Source: Sparus aurata
Taxonomy: Eukaryota; Chordata; Actinopteri; Spariformes; Sparidae
Length of the DNA stretch: 64,000 nucleotides
Direction: 5' to 3'
Assembly: GCF_900880675.1 (NCBI RefSeq)
Contig: NC_044195.1
Span: 32,741,521 to 32,805,520, forward strand
Under the pieces are notes generated by a model. That model saw only the letters and a program-made list of their open reading frames with translations, was not told the DNA's origin and did not search any database. How positions within the stretch are numbered: the first letter of the stretch is position 1; each line of letters begins with the position of its first letter. Both the position numbers and the translations under genes were made by a program. Shown one piece after another: positions 21,341 through 33,689 of the stretch.

Positions 21341-21870
21341 GGTTACTGGGGCTGAGCGATATGGCCTAAAATTTGAATCTCTAATTTTTTCACACCAAAC
21401 TCAATACGATTTTAAAAGGTTTTTTTTTCCTTCTCAAAAACAAACTTCAAATGACAAAGAAATTATTAAAAGCATTGCTTTTATTTTAATGCTTTTATTT
21501 TAAACAAATTTGCCCTTCCATTGTAAACAGTGCACCTTTTGAAAAGAATGTGTCCCTTTTTGATAAAATGCTTTTGTAAAAATAAATTAAACATGCAGAT
21601 TGCTTGCATGGGGTGGAAAGTTTTCACCATGTGGATGAATCTCCGGCTTTTCCAAAGTATAAGCACCATGTCTTTAGTGATATGCAATGTTCCGCTGTCT
21701 TTAGTTACAACAGCCTTTAAACAAACTTTGCAGCGGACTGTGGTTTGTTCGAGGTCTGATGCTACAGAACCAAGCTACTAATGACACAGTGCCTTTTTAG
21801 GAACGAACTCTTGGCTTGCTGCCATGTTGTTGTGTTTGTTTCTCTGTGTGAAGTCAACGGAAGGGCAGAG
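21341..21870. mobile_element. Non-autonomous hAT-like MITE
   Basis: Starts with 'ggggctgagcgatatggcct', a well-known fish MITE terminus, followed by poorly conserved AT-rich sequence. The right end is unclear because a second hAT scrap follows. Confidence 0.5.
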
Positions 21871-21881
21871 TCCACGAAGAA

Positions 21882-21961
21882 CTAGAGCTGAAACAATTAC
21901 TCGAGCAACTCGAATAATTCGATCACAAAAAATGGTCGAAGCAAAATCTCTGCCTCGAGGC
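21882..21961. mobile_element. hAT terminus fragment
   Basis: 'gagctgaaacaattactcga' followed by CGA/TCGA-rich sequence matches the end of a fish hAT family. It is truncated where the duplicated LINE tail begins. Confidence 0.5.
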
Positions 21962-23777
21962 TGGGACCATCTACCGTTTCCGGGCTTCTGCTGCCTTGAA
22001 ATACTGACTGATCTGGATCGTCACACCCCGGGCTCTGCTGGATCACTGCTATCCTCTGCTTCACTATCTCCTCATATGTATATTCTGTAAATCTTGATGC
22101 CTCTCTCTGTCTATTACTAATTATCTTGTGTGGCCTGCCCTCTTGTGGTGATGCCCCGTCCTGCTCAGTCGTCTCCTGGATCCACTCACTTCATATATAA
22201 CTTGCATCAGACTTTCTGTTATTGTAACTTGTAAACTGTGATTTGTTGTTCTTTTCTGTACACACGACATCTATTGCATGTCTGTCCGTCCTGGAAGAGG
22301 GATCCCTCCTCTGTGGCTCTTCCTGAGGTTTCTTCCATTGTTTTTTTCATTTTTTTTTAATCAACATGTGAAGTTTTTTCCTCACTCGAATCGAGGGTCT
22401 AATGACAGAGGATGTTGTTCACTGTACAGATTGTAAAGCCCATTGAGGCAATGTGATTGTGATTTTGGGCTATATAAATAAAATTTAATTGATTTGATGC
22501 TACTCAAATGTGTGTATTCCAGGCGATAAACGTTGCAACTCTGAATACAGCCAGATGAAACAGGTGAAAAGCGTGTGACAGACAGAGAGAGACGGTGAGC
22601 CGGAGACAAAAAAATAACTCCACGTGGCGTCTTTAAGAGCTACTGGTCAATACAAAAAGCCATTTACTGATGGAGAGGCTGTCAAGGAGTGCATGAGTGC
22701 AGTAGCTGAAACTTTACTTGAGGGGAAACGGAAACAGAAATGTTATTTTACAAAAAGATTAAGTACTTTATTTTAAGATGCACACTATATAAAAAGCAAT
22801 TTCATTTATTTTCACCGTTTTACTTTTAAATGCAGAGAGAATACATACATACCTACAGTATTCTATATCTGTATAATTAAAGGTTAAGTGACACTAATAT
22901 TGTCAAAATGTTCTTTCTTTCAACAGTCAGTTCTTGATTACATGCAGACGTTGATACAACTACTAGGCAACTTCAGTATCACACTGATTCTAATGTGGAG
23001 ACTGTGCAATAGTTTAATTGAGATATAAAGTTGACGGTGTTAACTGTGTAATAAGTTTCATTGTTTGTTCTGTCAACATTCTGTCACGATCTATGGCTGC
23101 AGTTGTTCTGTGTTGTGATTTGTGCTATATATGTATATGTAAATGTGTTTTCCAGTGCTACAACTTAGTTCGCCTTGCTTTGCCTTCAGTGACCTCTGAG
23201 CAGAGACCGACCAGTGACTCCGCTTCAGTGTGCCAATTCCTCAGCACCTCTGCAGCACTCCACCTGCCCTGCCCTATTATTTGTTGTATAGTTATTTTTG
23301 TGGTAAAAATATTGGTATCGGTACTCAGTATCAGCAAGTACACAAATTAAAATACTCATACTCAGTTTTAAATAAAATTGTATCGGTGCAACCCTAATTT
23401 GCACAGTAAAACTTCTCAGAATATCCAGAGGGAGGATCTGGGTTGAAAAAAAACAAGACAGTGCAATCAAAGTAAAGTCTTAAAATTCAGGTTTTAGGTG
23501 GACAAGAGGCAAAATGACTATTTAAGTAAAGTTATCAGTACTGAATGTTCTAGTAGTTATAAAATCACAGTGTCTGCTCACATTCTCCAGGTGTATTCAG
23601 CCCCGTCTTACCATCTATGTGTGTCAGCAGCAGGCCAGACATCAACCTGCCATCAAGCCAGGCAGTGGAGAGAGTAAGTAAAGTACACATAATGTATAAT
23701 ATTCTTATTTTATCTGCATGTTCACTCAGTGACTAGTTTATTAGATACAAGTTCACAATCTAACGTTATCCAACACA
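21962..23777. repeat. Segmental duplication block, copy 2 (LINE tail + hAT + exon A)
   Basis: Same order and strand as 1454-3297. The hAT scrap recurs at about 22630-22730 and the 'tcggtgcaaccctaa' end at about 23382-23397. Breakpoints are near 'tgggaccatctaccg' on the left and 'taacgttatccaa' on the right. Confidence 0.85.
23591..23673 (+). pseudogene. Duplicated TFCP2-like exon A
   Basis: Identical in sequence to 3115-3197, with the same acceptor (ctccag) and donor (gtaagt). Exons B-D do not follow; the sequence corresponding to 3298-4685 is replaced by an unrelated repeat (23778-24293). It is an orphan exon of a duplicated gene tail. Confidence 0.8.
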
Positions 23778-24293
23778 ATATGGAGCCAGGACAGCCTCAT
23801 AATGGATAAATGCACACAGACAGGAATAAATGCACAAAAAAGGATTCACAAATGTATTTCGGGAATTGTATATATATATATATGACTCGATACACAAATG
23901 CATTTTCAATGCACACACAAATATGCTTAAATCCATACATAAGTAAAAAGAAATTCACACAAATATTTCTTGTTTTAGATATGTGCAATAAAAACTCACA
24001 AATGTACAAATTGTCAGTTATTCGCAATTTTCACCAAAAACACATTTGGAAGTTGTTACATTGACATATGAATTGTCAAACGCGCATTTGTCTCAGTGCT
24101 TTTCATTTGTAAACCTCCCTGCATTTGTGTGCGGATTTTTGAGACTCATCTAGCCGACTCTGATTCACAAATGCGTTTTTTCTTCAGGGGGGTTGTCTGC
24201 AGCCAATCAGATGTCTCACTCCTTCACAGTCAATCACATGACTGCCTCCCCACGAGGTTTTATTAACTGACGTCATTACAGCGTGCAACGGAG
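23778..24293. repeat. Repeat rich in 'cacaaatgca/atttgtg' words
   Basis: Many direct and inverted occurrences of CACAAATG/CATTTGTG (23824-24175), with a short TA tract at 23870-23882. It occupies the place of TFCP2-like exons B-D in copy 2. Probably a DNA element; class unknown. Confidence 0.5.
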
Positions 24294-24877
24294 ACAAACA
24301 GCGTCGTACTGTTCCTTCACATATATGTACATTTCCAGCTGAAACCCCATGAATGCAAATGAATGACTTTCATGATAATAAAGCAAAGTAATTGTCACAC
24401 ATCGTCATGCAGACAAATAGAAAAGACAAATGAACAAAACAGTATTATGATGTTTTAATGTAATGAAATGTCCATTTAATGCTTGTCCTTAACATGAAAT
24501 GCTGCGATGTAGTATATTTACTTTTTCTGATGCATATTCTACAAAAGACTATTTTCTTGATGAGGTGGGACATTAAGTTAAAGTGAGGTATTTATGTACA
24601 CAGGCCTTCTGAGTGTTTAAACACACACACTATGTTGAAGTTTGGAAGATTATTTTGACTGCTGTGTCTGTATGATGATTGTATTCTGCACTGTATTTTG
24701 CACTGTTTTCTTTTGAATTCAGGTACAGTACATGAAAAAAGCCTGTTGTAACAGTGACTATAAAAGAAAATATATTTTTTTCCTTTGCTAGCAATGTAAA
24801 AAATAATGAATAATAGATAAATAATGTCTAAAATAATATCTTCGTTCATAGCCCTAGAGAAGTCATTACCTATGAGC
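24294..24877 (+). repeat. Duplicated TFCP2-like 3' UTR and downstream flank
   Basis: Matches 4686-5234 and then 5460-5490 (ttcgttcatagccct). It lacks 5235-5459, i.e. the candidate promoter core. A hAT element follows immediately. Confidence 0.8.
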
Positions 24878-25946
24878 AGTGTTGGGCATTTTACTTTTGA
24901 AATGTAATTAGTTATAGTTACTAGTTACTTCTCCCAAGAAGTAACTGACTTAGTAACTGAATTACTCCACTAATAATGTAACTAGTTACCAGGAAAAGGA
25001 ACTATTGCGCTACTTTTTTTTCTTCCCCCTTTTGAGCTCGGCATTCATTTTAGCATACTCTGCATCTACGTATGTATTTAGAAAATATCTTCCTGCATGG
25101 CAGACCAGCACCTGCTCTCCCTGATATTTTGCCAATGAAGTCTCTCAAGGAGTCTGAGTCCACTTTTGATCATGGGAGCAAGTTCTCAACAACATACCTG
25201 CCTATCATTGCATTCAGTTCAGTCTGTTACAAGTTTTTGTGAAGCTGGAGCAGAAAAATCTAGCTTTAGCTGCTTGGACAGCTCCGTGTACTTCTTTGTT
25301 AGCGGAGTTCAAGTTAGCCACACCTGGCCTGCTGTCATCATCAACAGTGTCAACAACTGTGTTTATGACCAATAGTTTTGTAGAAGCGTGTGCCGTTGGG
25401 AGATGCTTCATCAGATTATAGTTGTTTACAACGGACGTGGACAAACACTCTGTCTGGAATATAATGTACAGTTCACATGTATGTTCTTGCCTTTTACCTC
25501 AAAGAGGTTAAAGTAGTGTTTGTATGTCCACTTTGAAAACGCTAACTTTCCCTCCGAATTCGCCATTGCTGCAGCTCACCTCTGCTAGTTTGTGTGTGTG
25601 AAGCTGCTGTGAGCATGTGTGGTTTGTGTGTAAACTGAACACTGCCTCTGATTGGCTTACGAACTCTACCTTAGCCAATCATCATCACTTACGCAGTTGT
25701 CCCGCCCCTCCCTCCTCCGTCACCAAACAGAAAAAAAAACAGCTTTGCAGCTCCGGTGGCTGAGAGCCAAGTCGGATGACAACAGCTTCAATGATCAGCT
25801 TCAGTTTATAACGTGCCACATTTAATTGTTGGTAACAATAACGGCTTTGTAACTATGGAAATAATAATTTGTTAGATTAACCATTACTGAAAAAATAACG
25901 CTGTTAGTAACGTTGTTTATTTTAACGCTGTTATTCCCATCACTGC
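24878..25946. mobile_element. hAT element (cagtgttggg...cccatcactg)
   Basis: The left end 'cagtgttgggcattttactt' with many 'gtaacta/agttac' words, and the right end 'aacgctgttattcccatcactg' region, are the termini of a very common fish hAT family. The middle has no long ORF. A target-site duplication was not evident. Confidence 0.7.
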
Positions 25947-26001
25947 CTGCACATTGCACATTCTCTGCACATTCTTTGACGAAATGTTAATTATATCATC
26001 T

Positions 26002-26233
26002 CAGGGTTTCCTGCAGACCTTATTTGGCCAGGCTCCCCACCCGGCCTGAAATCTGTAGCGCCTGGGCTAGAATGTCGGGCAAAAAAAAAATTATTTTGAT
26101 GCAATGCATGCAAGCCACACGGCAGCGCTTGAGAACTAATCTACCAGCGCACATAGATAGATTTGTGTTATAATGAATTAATGTTGATTCTTTAGTGCTG
26201 CGCTGTCTTCCTGCAGCGCATTCTGCACCATCG

Positions 26234-26275
<42 letters not shown>

Positions 26276-26732
26276 CGCTACCAGTTCAGACAAGAGTATT
26301 CCATCCGACGCGCTGCAAGATGAGAACCTCAGCAAAAGATTTTCATCATCGGAAAAACTACCATCCTGGCGAGTAAAGACTTTGAAAATGCAGGTCCTAC
26401 GTGCATTAAGTGTCTAATTTGTCCCGCCACAGTTTGAGAGTGAGCCGAAAAAATCTGTAACATGTGTTTCACGCTGCAGCTTCAGCAAAGCATCTCTCAC
26501 ACTCCCCCCCCCCCTTGCCGTACGTGGCGCGCGCACACTCATACGCACTTTCATTTTAAAAAATTGCGTCCGTCCAATTTTGCTTCGGGCACCGGGTCGG
26601 TATCAATATATAGTTTAAATACAATTAAAACATTCATTCATTCATTTATCCTTTTTTTTGCCGACCGTTCTCGGATTGAACCCCCCCACTCACCTCCCCC
26701 CTGGCCAAAGTTTTTTCCTGCAGGAAACCCTG
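26002..26732. mobile_element. MITE with perfect 15-bp TIR and 5-bp target duplication
   Basis: The left terminus cagggtttcctgcag (26002-26016) and right terminus ctgcaggaaaccctg (26718-26732) are exact reverse complements. CATCT flanks both sides (25997-26001, 26733-26737). It includes a CT/CA microsatellite (26233-26276) and a C13 run near 26504. The 5-bp duplication would suit a hAT5-like family; no transposase is present. Confidence 0.8.
26233..26276. repeat. (CT)n(CA)n microsatellite
   Basis: About 12 CT units then about 10 CA units with one interruption, inside the MITE. Confidence 0.9.
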
Positions 26733-26759
26733 CATCTGGATGTAGCCAGTTAATATTGA

Positions 26760-27880
26760 GCTAGACTTATTTTCATATGTGTTTTCTAGCATCTATGTAT
26801 GTTTTCATATATTTTTAGGATACTGTTTTCCACATCTATGACATTACTGTTCAATAACTGTTCAGGACTGGATTTTATCCATTTTATTTAATATGGTATT
26901 CAAGTGCCAGTTACAGTTGATTAATACTGTGTATTACACGGCTCTTCTTAATAATATAAAACGCTTCATTCACTTGAATGGGCCTTCCCAACATTTGGTG
27001 GGAAGGCCCGGTCGTTGCTAAGCATATTTGAACGTTGTCAAGGAAAGTGGCCTTTTTGCCTGTGATTCAGGTATTCCGTAGCACTCTAGAATCTTTGCTT
27101 CCAAGGTAGTCCAGTCACTTATCACCCTAGCGTATGGATGACAGATACCTTGATAAAATAGAAGAGGATCAACACGAACTGAACACAAAAAGAGCACGGT
27201 ATGAGCCATGTCAGTTTTAAAAGACTGGTTAGAGGACTTGAATTTCAGCAGCCGATTCATCAGCTGTGTTTTAAAAAATGTTATATTCAACACTAACCCT
27301 CTGCTGAAAAACACTATGAATGGTAAATAAATTGTAAAAAGACACACTGTGTGAATTTTTTTTTTTGTGTTGGCAAGTAGTCATGTAATAATGTATAGAA
27401 CATTAGGACAGGACGAATAATCGGGACTTATTTTCCCGATAATGACTGCCATTCTATACATTATCCCTTACATGTCAATACTTTATACTGTGAGACAACA
27501 GGTGTATTTCTAGGCTGACATATAATTTGTGAAAACAAACGAAGCACAGACATACCACGGTATTTATGGTTAAACTAGTTATAGTGATGGCTCTGTTTCA
27601 CAGTTGTCATGGCACAGACAGTACTGGCATAAGAATCTTTCACATTTCTCCTGTTCATGTGATCAGAGCATCACATAGGCAAAAGAAAGGATAAGAGTCC
27701 CTACTCAAAACCCAGGTGAGCTCCACTCCTCTGCCATGATGCACACTCAACTGCGTGGGTGGAGCAGCTCAGTCCCCTCTAACCTGTTTTTTTTTTTTTA
27801 TATTGCCAACAGGCATGAAAGGTTTCAGTTAATTTGATTAACAAATAAAAACAAACCGAAAGTAAACCAGCATTGTTCAC
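26760..27880. repeat. Unit B upstream sequence, copy 1, with a ~530-bp insertion
   Basis: 26800-26940 and 27476-27860 match 37060-37395 and 41290-41480 ('ccagttacagttg', 'ctagttatagtgat', 'tccctactcaaaa(c/t)ccaggtgagctc', 'ggagcagctcagtcc'). The stretch 26941-27475 is absent from the other copy and so is an insertion or a deletion there. No gene was recognised in it. Confidence 0.65.
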
Positions 27881-27916
27881 CTACACACACAAACTCACCT
27901 GCATACACACACCCCT

Positions 27917-27917
<1 letters not shown>

Positions 27918-27952
<35 letters not shown>
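27918..27952. repeat. (CA)n microsatellite
   Basis: About 16 uninterrupted CA units. Confidence 0.9.
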
Positions 27953-27955
<3 letters not shown>

Positions 27956-28115
27956 CAAACACTCTCTGCTGATTGGCACATAACTTCTCTCTCGTTCTCT
28001 CTCTTACATAAAAAAATATCAGGAAAAGACCAATATAACAGACTGAGGAAACATTTTAAATATGAATAATGTGATCTGAAGTAGTAATCAGCTGTCTGCT
28101 TTGTGTTCTCTGCAG

Positions 28116-28158
28116 TCTACCACGCTCTGTACCTGGAGGGGCTGACACTGTTGGACCT
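28116..28158 (+). pseudogene. Truncated copy of TFCP2-like exon B
   Basis: The acceptor 'gttctctgcag' is followed by 43 bases matching 3522-3564 (YHALYLE-LTLLDL); homology stops at 'ttggacct'. The preceding intron piece (28030-28115) also matches 3437-3521. This is a third scattered piece of the TFCP2-like tail. Confidence 0.8.
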
Positions 28159-28285
28159 TATAAAAGAAATACAGCCTCATAAACAGTTTGTGTAACAACT
28201 GTAAACATCAAACAGTCTGTTGTTCTGATCATCTCAGACAATCCACCATAGTATAGTGTGGTATATGTAATTAATTATAATGTAA

Positions 28286-29100
28286 TCCATTAACTCCTGT
28301 TTATGGACACCTCGAAGGGCATTATCCCGCTTATACCATGGTCACTTGCCAAAGAATAGAAATTCGGACCATTAATTTACATTTTCATGCGTTTTACAAT
28401 CAAAATATAAAGTTTTTCACAAGCCATAACTACTTTTCCCTGGTAACGCCTGAGGGTTTGACTAATACCTGGAACAATCATTACCCTCCCATAAGGTTCT
28501 TATGCAACGGAGACGTTGTTCACTCCTCCAGTAAATAGGACGGACCATAGATACGACTTGGCAACGGGAGATATTCTAGTCCGCTCAGCGATGAGCAAGA
28601 AAGCTAACACTATGCTAGCAAGATTCAAAGTCAATAACATTGCACACGGTTGACAAACAGTAGATATAATTTGACAGTATGCTAGCTAACACGATTAGCT
28701 AACTAACCAGTCATGTCATTGTCCCCAAATCAATAGCAAGATGTTCACGAACAAATGACCGGCCGTGTGTAACGTTACTGTGGCTGCAGCCTGAAGTGAA
28801 CAGCGAACGGGATGTGAGATTATTCACGTATCAGTAAGTTTAGAAGGGAGGTGAACTTTCTGCAGCTTGTGTGTTACAGTCGCCACCCTGTGGTGTTTAG
28901 AGGATAAGACACTGAAGGACTGAAGGACTGCACTCAGTGTTGGAAATATAATATTCAGATTTGATACGCCAGCTAGCGCATTAATTTACAGCGGTGAACA
29001 GTCAATTTGACTGGAACTACTTAGTAGGTGTCCATATATCAGGGGTTAATGGACACCCTGCAGCCAATCAGAATTGAGTATTCCCCCAGACCATGGTATA
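28286..29100. mobile_element. MITE-like element(s) with overlapping inverted terminal repeats
   Basis: 'attaactcctgtttatggac' at 28288 pairs with 'tccatatatcaggggttaat' at 29029. A second pair is ttataccatggtc (28330) and gaccatggtataa (29088). The two pairs are interleaved, not nested, suggesting one element inside or beside another. No ORF of note. Confidence 0.5.
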
Positions 29101-29349
29101 AATATACATTTTCCCTTACCTCAAGCTACTGATAAAGTTTTGCATTCAAGCACTCTCACGAAAATAGCTGGGCCCTCTCAAAAGTTTGCATAAACTCTCT
29201 CTCCCTCCCACATAAACACAAGGTAGGTAAAATTGAGATTTCTTTCTCCCACGATTCGGTATTTATTCACAAATGTTGTCAAAAATCAACTTGCTGAATG
29301 TTAATTAGTAGCGTTATGTTGACAAAACAAATGAGGCGGAATGACAAAA
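29101..29349. other. Spacer with exon-like donor at 29222
   Basis: 'tataaata' at about 29096 and a later 'cacaag|gtaggta' donor-like site could be a promoter and first exon. No recurrence or coding support was found, so no gene is called. Confidence 0.25.
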
Positions 29350-29620
29350 AAATACAACAGGGTTCGTACACTTTTTTAACATTAGTTTTCCATGACTTTT
29401 CAATGACTTTTCCATAACCTTTCATGAATTTCAGACAGACTGAAAATCGGTGCCTCTAAATCAAACCACAGACACATCTTGTCACACTATGTCATGCTTT
29501 AATTGCAACACTTACAGTTATCATTAACAGATGAATCATCTGACCTCTCTCCATCACAGAGAGCGAGCGAAATGGAGAACAAAAAAGTGCTTTAGGGCTA
29601 GGAATACCATCTCCTCATTT
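29350..29620. mobile_element. hAT-like MITE fragment ('cagggttcgtacac')
   Basis: Starts with cagggttcgtaca and contains repeated 'ccatgactttt/caatgactttt', a common fish MITE terminus. The far end is not identified; it may be interrupted by the Tc1-like piece that follows. Confidence 0.45.
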
Positions 29621-29635
29621 CCCAAATCAAAGTAT

Positions 29636-29880
29636 CTACACTATATTGCCAGAAGTATTCGCTCACCTGCTTTGACTCGCATGTGAACTTAACTGACATC
29701 CCATTCTTAATCAATAGGGTTTGATATGACGTGGGTCCACCCTTTGCAGCTATAACAGCTTCAACTCTTCATTCCACAAGTGTGTTTATGTGAATTTGTG
29801 ACCATTCTTTCAGAAGCGTATTTGTGAGGTCACACATTAATGTTGGATGGGAAGGCCTGGCCCACAGTCTCTGCATTTGT
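29636..29880. mobile_element. Tc1-like transposon fragment
   Basis: 'ctacactatattgccagaag' followed by 'ccaccctttgcagctataac', a sequence highly characteristic of fish Tc1-like elements. Only about 245 bases remain. Confidence 0.7.
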
Positions 29881-30236
29881 TTTGAGTGCAAATGTTTAAG
29901 ACTTTTGTAAAATAAAACAACATATGCCGTTTGTTGCGACACCTCTTTCATTATCAGCTTCTTAAAATACAGGGCAATCCCTTATGTGCATACATAACTG
30001 CACTTTTTCTCACCATATGCAACGCATATGGCAACGACCGTCTGTGTCGGTGGAGAGACGCCATCACCTGTTTCCATATATTCTCTGATGGAATTGCTTC
30101 TGCAGCGTTCAGCAGCCGCTCTTACTAATGCTGCATCTCCCATGCTGGAAACGTCAAAGGACTTCGTGCAAAGTCTGCATTTTGCACATCTGTGGTCAGC
30201 ATCTTTCAGTAGCCAAAGTTTAACAACAGTTGAACA
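29881..30236. other. No recognisable gene
   Basis: A short ORF (30028 onward) reads through into the LINE and has no recognisable similarity of its own. Possibly the right part of the MITE that starts at 29350. Confidence 0.3.
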
Positions 30237-33200
30237 TCGAGGAAGTTTACGTCGCCCGGATTGGCGTCACCGGGGCCCCACCCTGGAGCGAGGCCTGGGG
30301 TTGGGGCCTGCAGGCGAGCGCCTGGTGGCCGGGTCTTTGCCCACAGGACCCGACCGGGGGCAGCCTGAACGAGCGACGTGGGCCTGCCCTCCAGTGGGCT
30401 CACCACTCGCAGGAGGGTTCAGAAGGGGCCGGTGCAGTGTGATTTGGGTGGCAGTCGTGGGCGGGGGCCCCGGCGACTCAATCCGCGGACGGTGACTCTA
30501 GCCATGGAGACATGGAATGTCACCTCGCTAGGGGGGAAAGAGCCTGAGCTGGTGCCGGAGGTTGAGCTGTACCGGCTAGAGATAGTCGGCTCTGGAACCC
30601 AACTCCTTGAGAGAGGCTGGACTCTCTTCTACTCTGGAGTTGCCCGCGGTAAGAGGCGGCGAGCTGGTGTGGGCTTGCTTATAGCTCCTCAGCTCAGCCG
30701 CCATGTGTTGGAGTTTACCCCGGTGAACGAGGGGGTTGTTTCCCTGCGCCTTCGGGTCAGGGATAGGTCTCTCAGTTGTCTCAGCTTATGGGCCAAACAG
30801 CAGTGTAGAGTACCCAGCCTTCTTGGAGTCCCTGGGAGGGGTACTGGAGAGTGCTCCAACCGGGGACTCCGTCATTCTACTGGGGGACTTCAACGCTCGT
30901 GGGCAGCGACAGTGTTACCTGGAGTGGTGTGATTGAGAGGAACGGCCTCCCCAATCTGAACCCGAGTGGTGTTTTGTTACTGGACTTCTGTGCTAGTGAC
31001 AGTTTGTCCATAACGAACACCATGTGAAAGCATAAGGGTGTCCATATGTGCACGTGGCACCAGGACACCCTAGGCCGGAGGTCAATGATCGACTTGTGTC
31101 ATCTGACCTCCGGCCGTATGTCTTGGACACTCGGGTGAAGAGAGGGGCTGAGCTGTCAACCGATCACCACCTGGTGGTGAGTTGGATCAGCTGGCAGGGG
31201 AGGAAGCTGGACAGACCTGGCAGACCCAAACGTATTGTGAGGGTCTGCTGGGAAAGTCTGGTGGAACCCTCAGTCAGGGAGCTCTTTAACTCCCACCTCC
31301 GGGAGAGCTTTGACCAGATTTCGAGGGAGGCTGGGGACATTGAGTTGGAATGGACCATGTTCTCCACTTCCATTGTTGACGAGGCTGTCCGGAGATGTAG
31401 CTATAAGGTCTCCAGTGCCTGCCGTGGCGGCAATCCCCGAACCCGGTGGTGGACTCTGGAAGTAAGGGATGCTGTCAAGCTGATGAAGGAGTCCTATCGA
31501 GCCTGGTTGGCCCGCCTGAGGCAGCTGACGGGTACCGGCAGGCCAAGTGTGCGGCAGCACGGGCAGTCACGGAAGCAAAAACTCAGGTCTGGGAAAAGTT
31601 CGGGGAGGCCATGGAGGAGGACTACCGGTCGGCCTCGAAGAAGTTCTGGCAAACCATCTGGCGCCTCAGGAGGGGGAAGCAGTCCTCCACCAACACTGTT
31701 TACAGTTGAGGTGGGGAGCTGTTGACCTCGACTGGGGACATTGTCGGGCGGTGGAAGGAATACTTTGAGGATCTCCTCAATCCCACTGCCACGCCTTCCA
31801 TAGAGGAAGCAGAGGCTGGGGACTGGAAGGTTGACCCATTCATCACCCAAGCCGAAGTCACTGAGGTAGTCCGGAAGCTCCTCAGTGGCAAAGCACCAGG
31901 GGTGGATGAGATCCGCCCTGAATACCTCAAGTCACTGGATGTTGTGGGGCTGTCTTGGTTGACACGTCTCTGCAGCATCGCGTGGCAGTCGGGGACAGTG
32001 CCTCTGGACTGCCAGACTGGGGTGGAAGTCCCCCTATTCAAAAAGGGGGACTGGAGGGTGTGTTCCAACTATCGGGGATCACACTCCTGAGCCTCCCTGG
32101 GAAAGTCTATTCCAGGGTACTGGAGAGAAGAATTCGGCCGATAGTCAAACCTCAGATTCAGTTAGAACAATGCGGTTTTCGTCCGGGCCGCGGAACACTG
32201 GACCAGCTCTATACCCTCCACAGGGTGCTCAAGGGTTCATGGGAGTTTGCCCAACCAGTCCACATGTGTTTTGTGGACTTGGAGAAAGCATTTGACCGTG
32301 TTCCTCGTGGCATTCTGTGAGTATGGGGTCGGCGGCCCTCTGTTAAGGGCTGTACGGCCCCTGTACGACCGGAGCATGAGCTTGGTTCACATTGCCGGAA
32401 GTAAGTCAGACCTCTTCCCGGTGCATGTTGGACTACAGCAGGGCTGCCCTTTGTCACCGGTTCTGTTCATTTTTTTTATGGACAGAATTTCTAGGCGCAG
32501 CCACGTGCCGGAGGGGGTCTGGTTCGGGAGCCACTGGATTTCATCTCTGCTTTTCGCGGATGATGTGGTCTTGTTGGCTCCTTCGAGCCACGACCTCCAG
32601 CATGTCCTGGGGCGGTTTGCAGCTGAGTGTGAAGCAGCTGGGATGAGAATCAGCACCTCCAAGTCCGAGGCCATGGTTCTCGACCGAAAAAAAGGTGGCT
32701 TGCTCCCTCCGGGTTGGGGGAGAGTTCCTGCCTCAAGTGGAGGAGTTAAAGTATCTTGGGGTCTTGTTCACAAGAGAGGGAAGGAGGGAGCGTGAGATTG
32801 ACAGGCGGATCAGTACAGTGGCCGCAGTAATGCGGTCGTTGTATCGGTCTGTTGTGGTGAAGAGAGAGCTGAGTCGAAAGGCGAAGCTCTCGATTTACCG
32901 GTCAATCAACGTTCCTACCCTCATCTATGGTCATGAACTTTGGATCATGACCGAAAGAATAAGATCCCGGACAAAAGCGGCTGAAATGAGTTTTCTCCGC
33001 AGGGTGGCGGGGCGCTCCCTTAGAGATAGGGTGAGGAGCTCTGTCACCCGGGAGGAGCTCGGAGTAGAGCCGCTGCTCCTCCACATCGAGAGGAGCCAGC
33101 TGAGGTGGCTTGGGCATCTGTTTCGGATGCCCCCGGGACGACACCTCGGGAGGTGTTCCTGGCATGTCCTGCCAGGGGGAGACCCAGGACACGCTGGAGT

Positions 33201-33356
33201 GACTATGCACCCAGCTGGCCTGGAACGCCTTGGGATCCTCCCGGAAGAGCTGGAGGAAGTGTCCAGGGAGAGGGAGGTCTGGGTGTCCCTGCTCAGGCAG
33301 CTGCCCCCGCGACCCAGCCCCGGATAAGCGGACGAAAATGGATGGATGGATGGAGA
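30237..33356 (+). mobile_element. RTE-type LINE, nearly full length but frameshifted
   Basis: GC-rich, unlike its surroundings. In order it shows an apurinic-endonuclease domain ('LATWNVTSLGGKEPELV' region at about 30500; 'LLGDFNA' near 30880; 'RGAELSTDHHLVVSW' near 31140), reverse transcriptase ('GKAPGVDEIRPEYLKSL' at 31890; 'GFRPGRGTLDQLYTLHRVL' at 32170; 'FVDLEKAFDRVPRGIL' at 32270; catalytic 'LLFADDVVLLAPSS' at 32545), a C-terminal domain ('LRRVAGRSLRDRVRSSVTRE' at 32992) and a 3' end of repeated GGATG/ATGG at 33339-33356. Frames change repeatedly (about 30650, 30790, 31690, 32085, 32320, 32700), so it is not autonomous. Confidence 0.88.
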
Positions 33357-33494
33357 TTTCATCAAAGCAGCTCGGAGAGATGTGATTGATGCACCTGGAA
33401 TATTACAGGCTAGTCATCATCATCGCTGTCATGCCCACTGACTTCTTCCACAAGTCATTGTTGTCTGGCATTGTTTCTTTTAAACAAAGCAACC

Positions 33495-33531
<37 letters not shown>

Positions 33532-33689
33532 TTTTGATTTCCTCATATAACCAAGAGCTGGGTTCACTGCAAAAAACAGATATAACAAAGAAAACAGATA
33601 ACATTGGGAATATAATTACAGTGTGAGGAGACATGTATAGTAAATTCAGCCTGTTACATCATAGAAACTACTATGTGTGTTACTATGTG
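33357..33689. other. Spacer with (CA)n and unit-start words
   Basis: 33585-33670 ('gggaatataattacagtgtg', 'cctgttacatcatagaaact') matches 36905-37020 and 63960-64000, marking the left part of a duplicated unit. A (CA)n tract occupies 33495-33530. Confidence 0.5.
33495..33530. repeat. (CA)n microsatellite
   Basis: About 18 CA units preceded by 'aaacaaagcaacc'; the same lead-in precedes the tract at 34567. Confidence 0.9.

Noticed and set aside
29096..29225. TATA-box plus first exon
   Set aside because: Only a TATAAATA word and a donor-like site; no recurrence in other units and no coding sequence behind it.
30028..33389. Many medium ORFs in a GC-rich block as separate genes
   Set aside because: All are pieces of one frameshifted RTE-type LINE or shadows of it.
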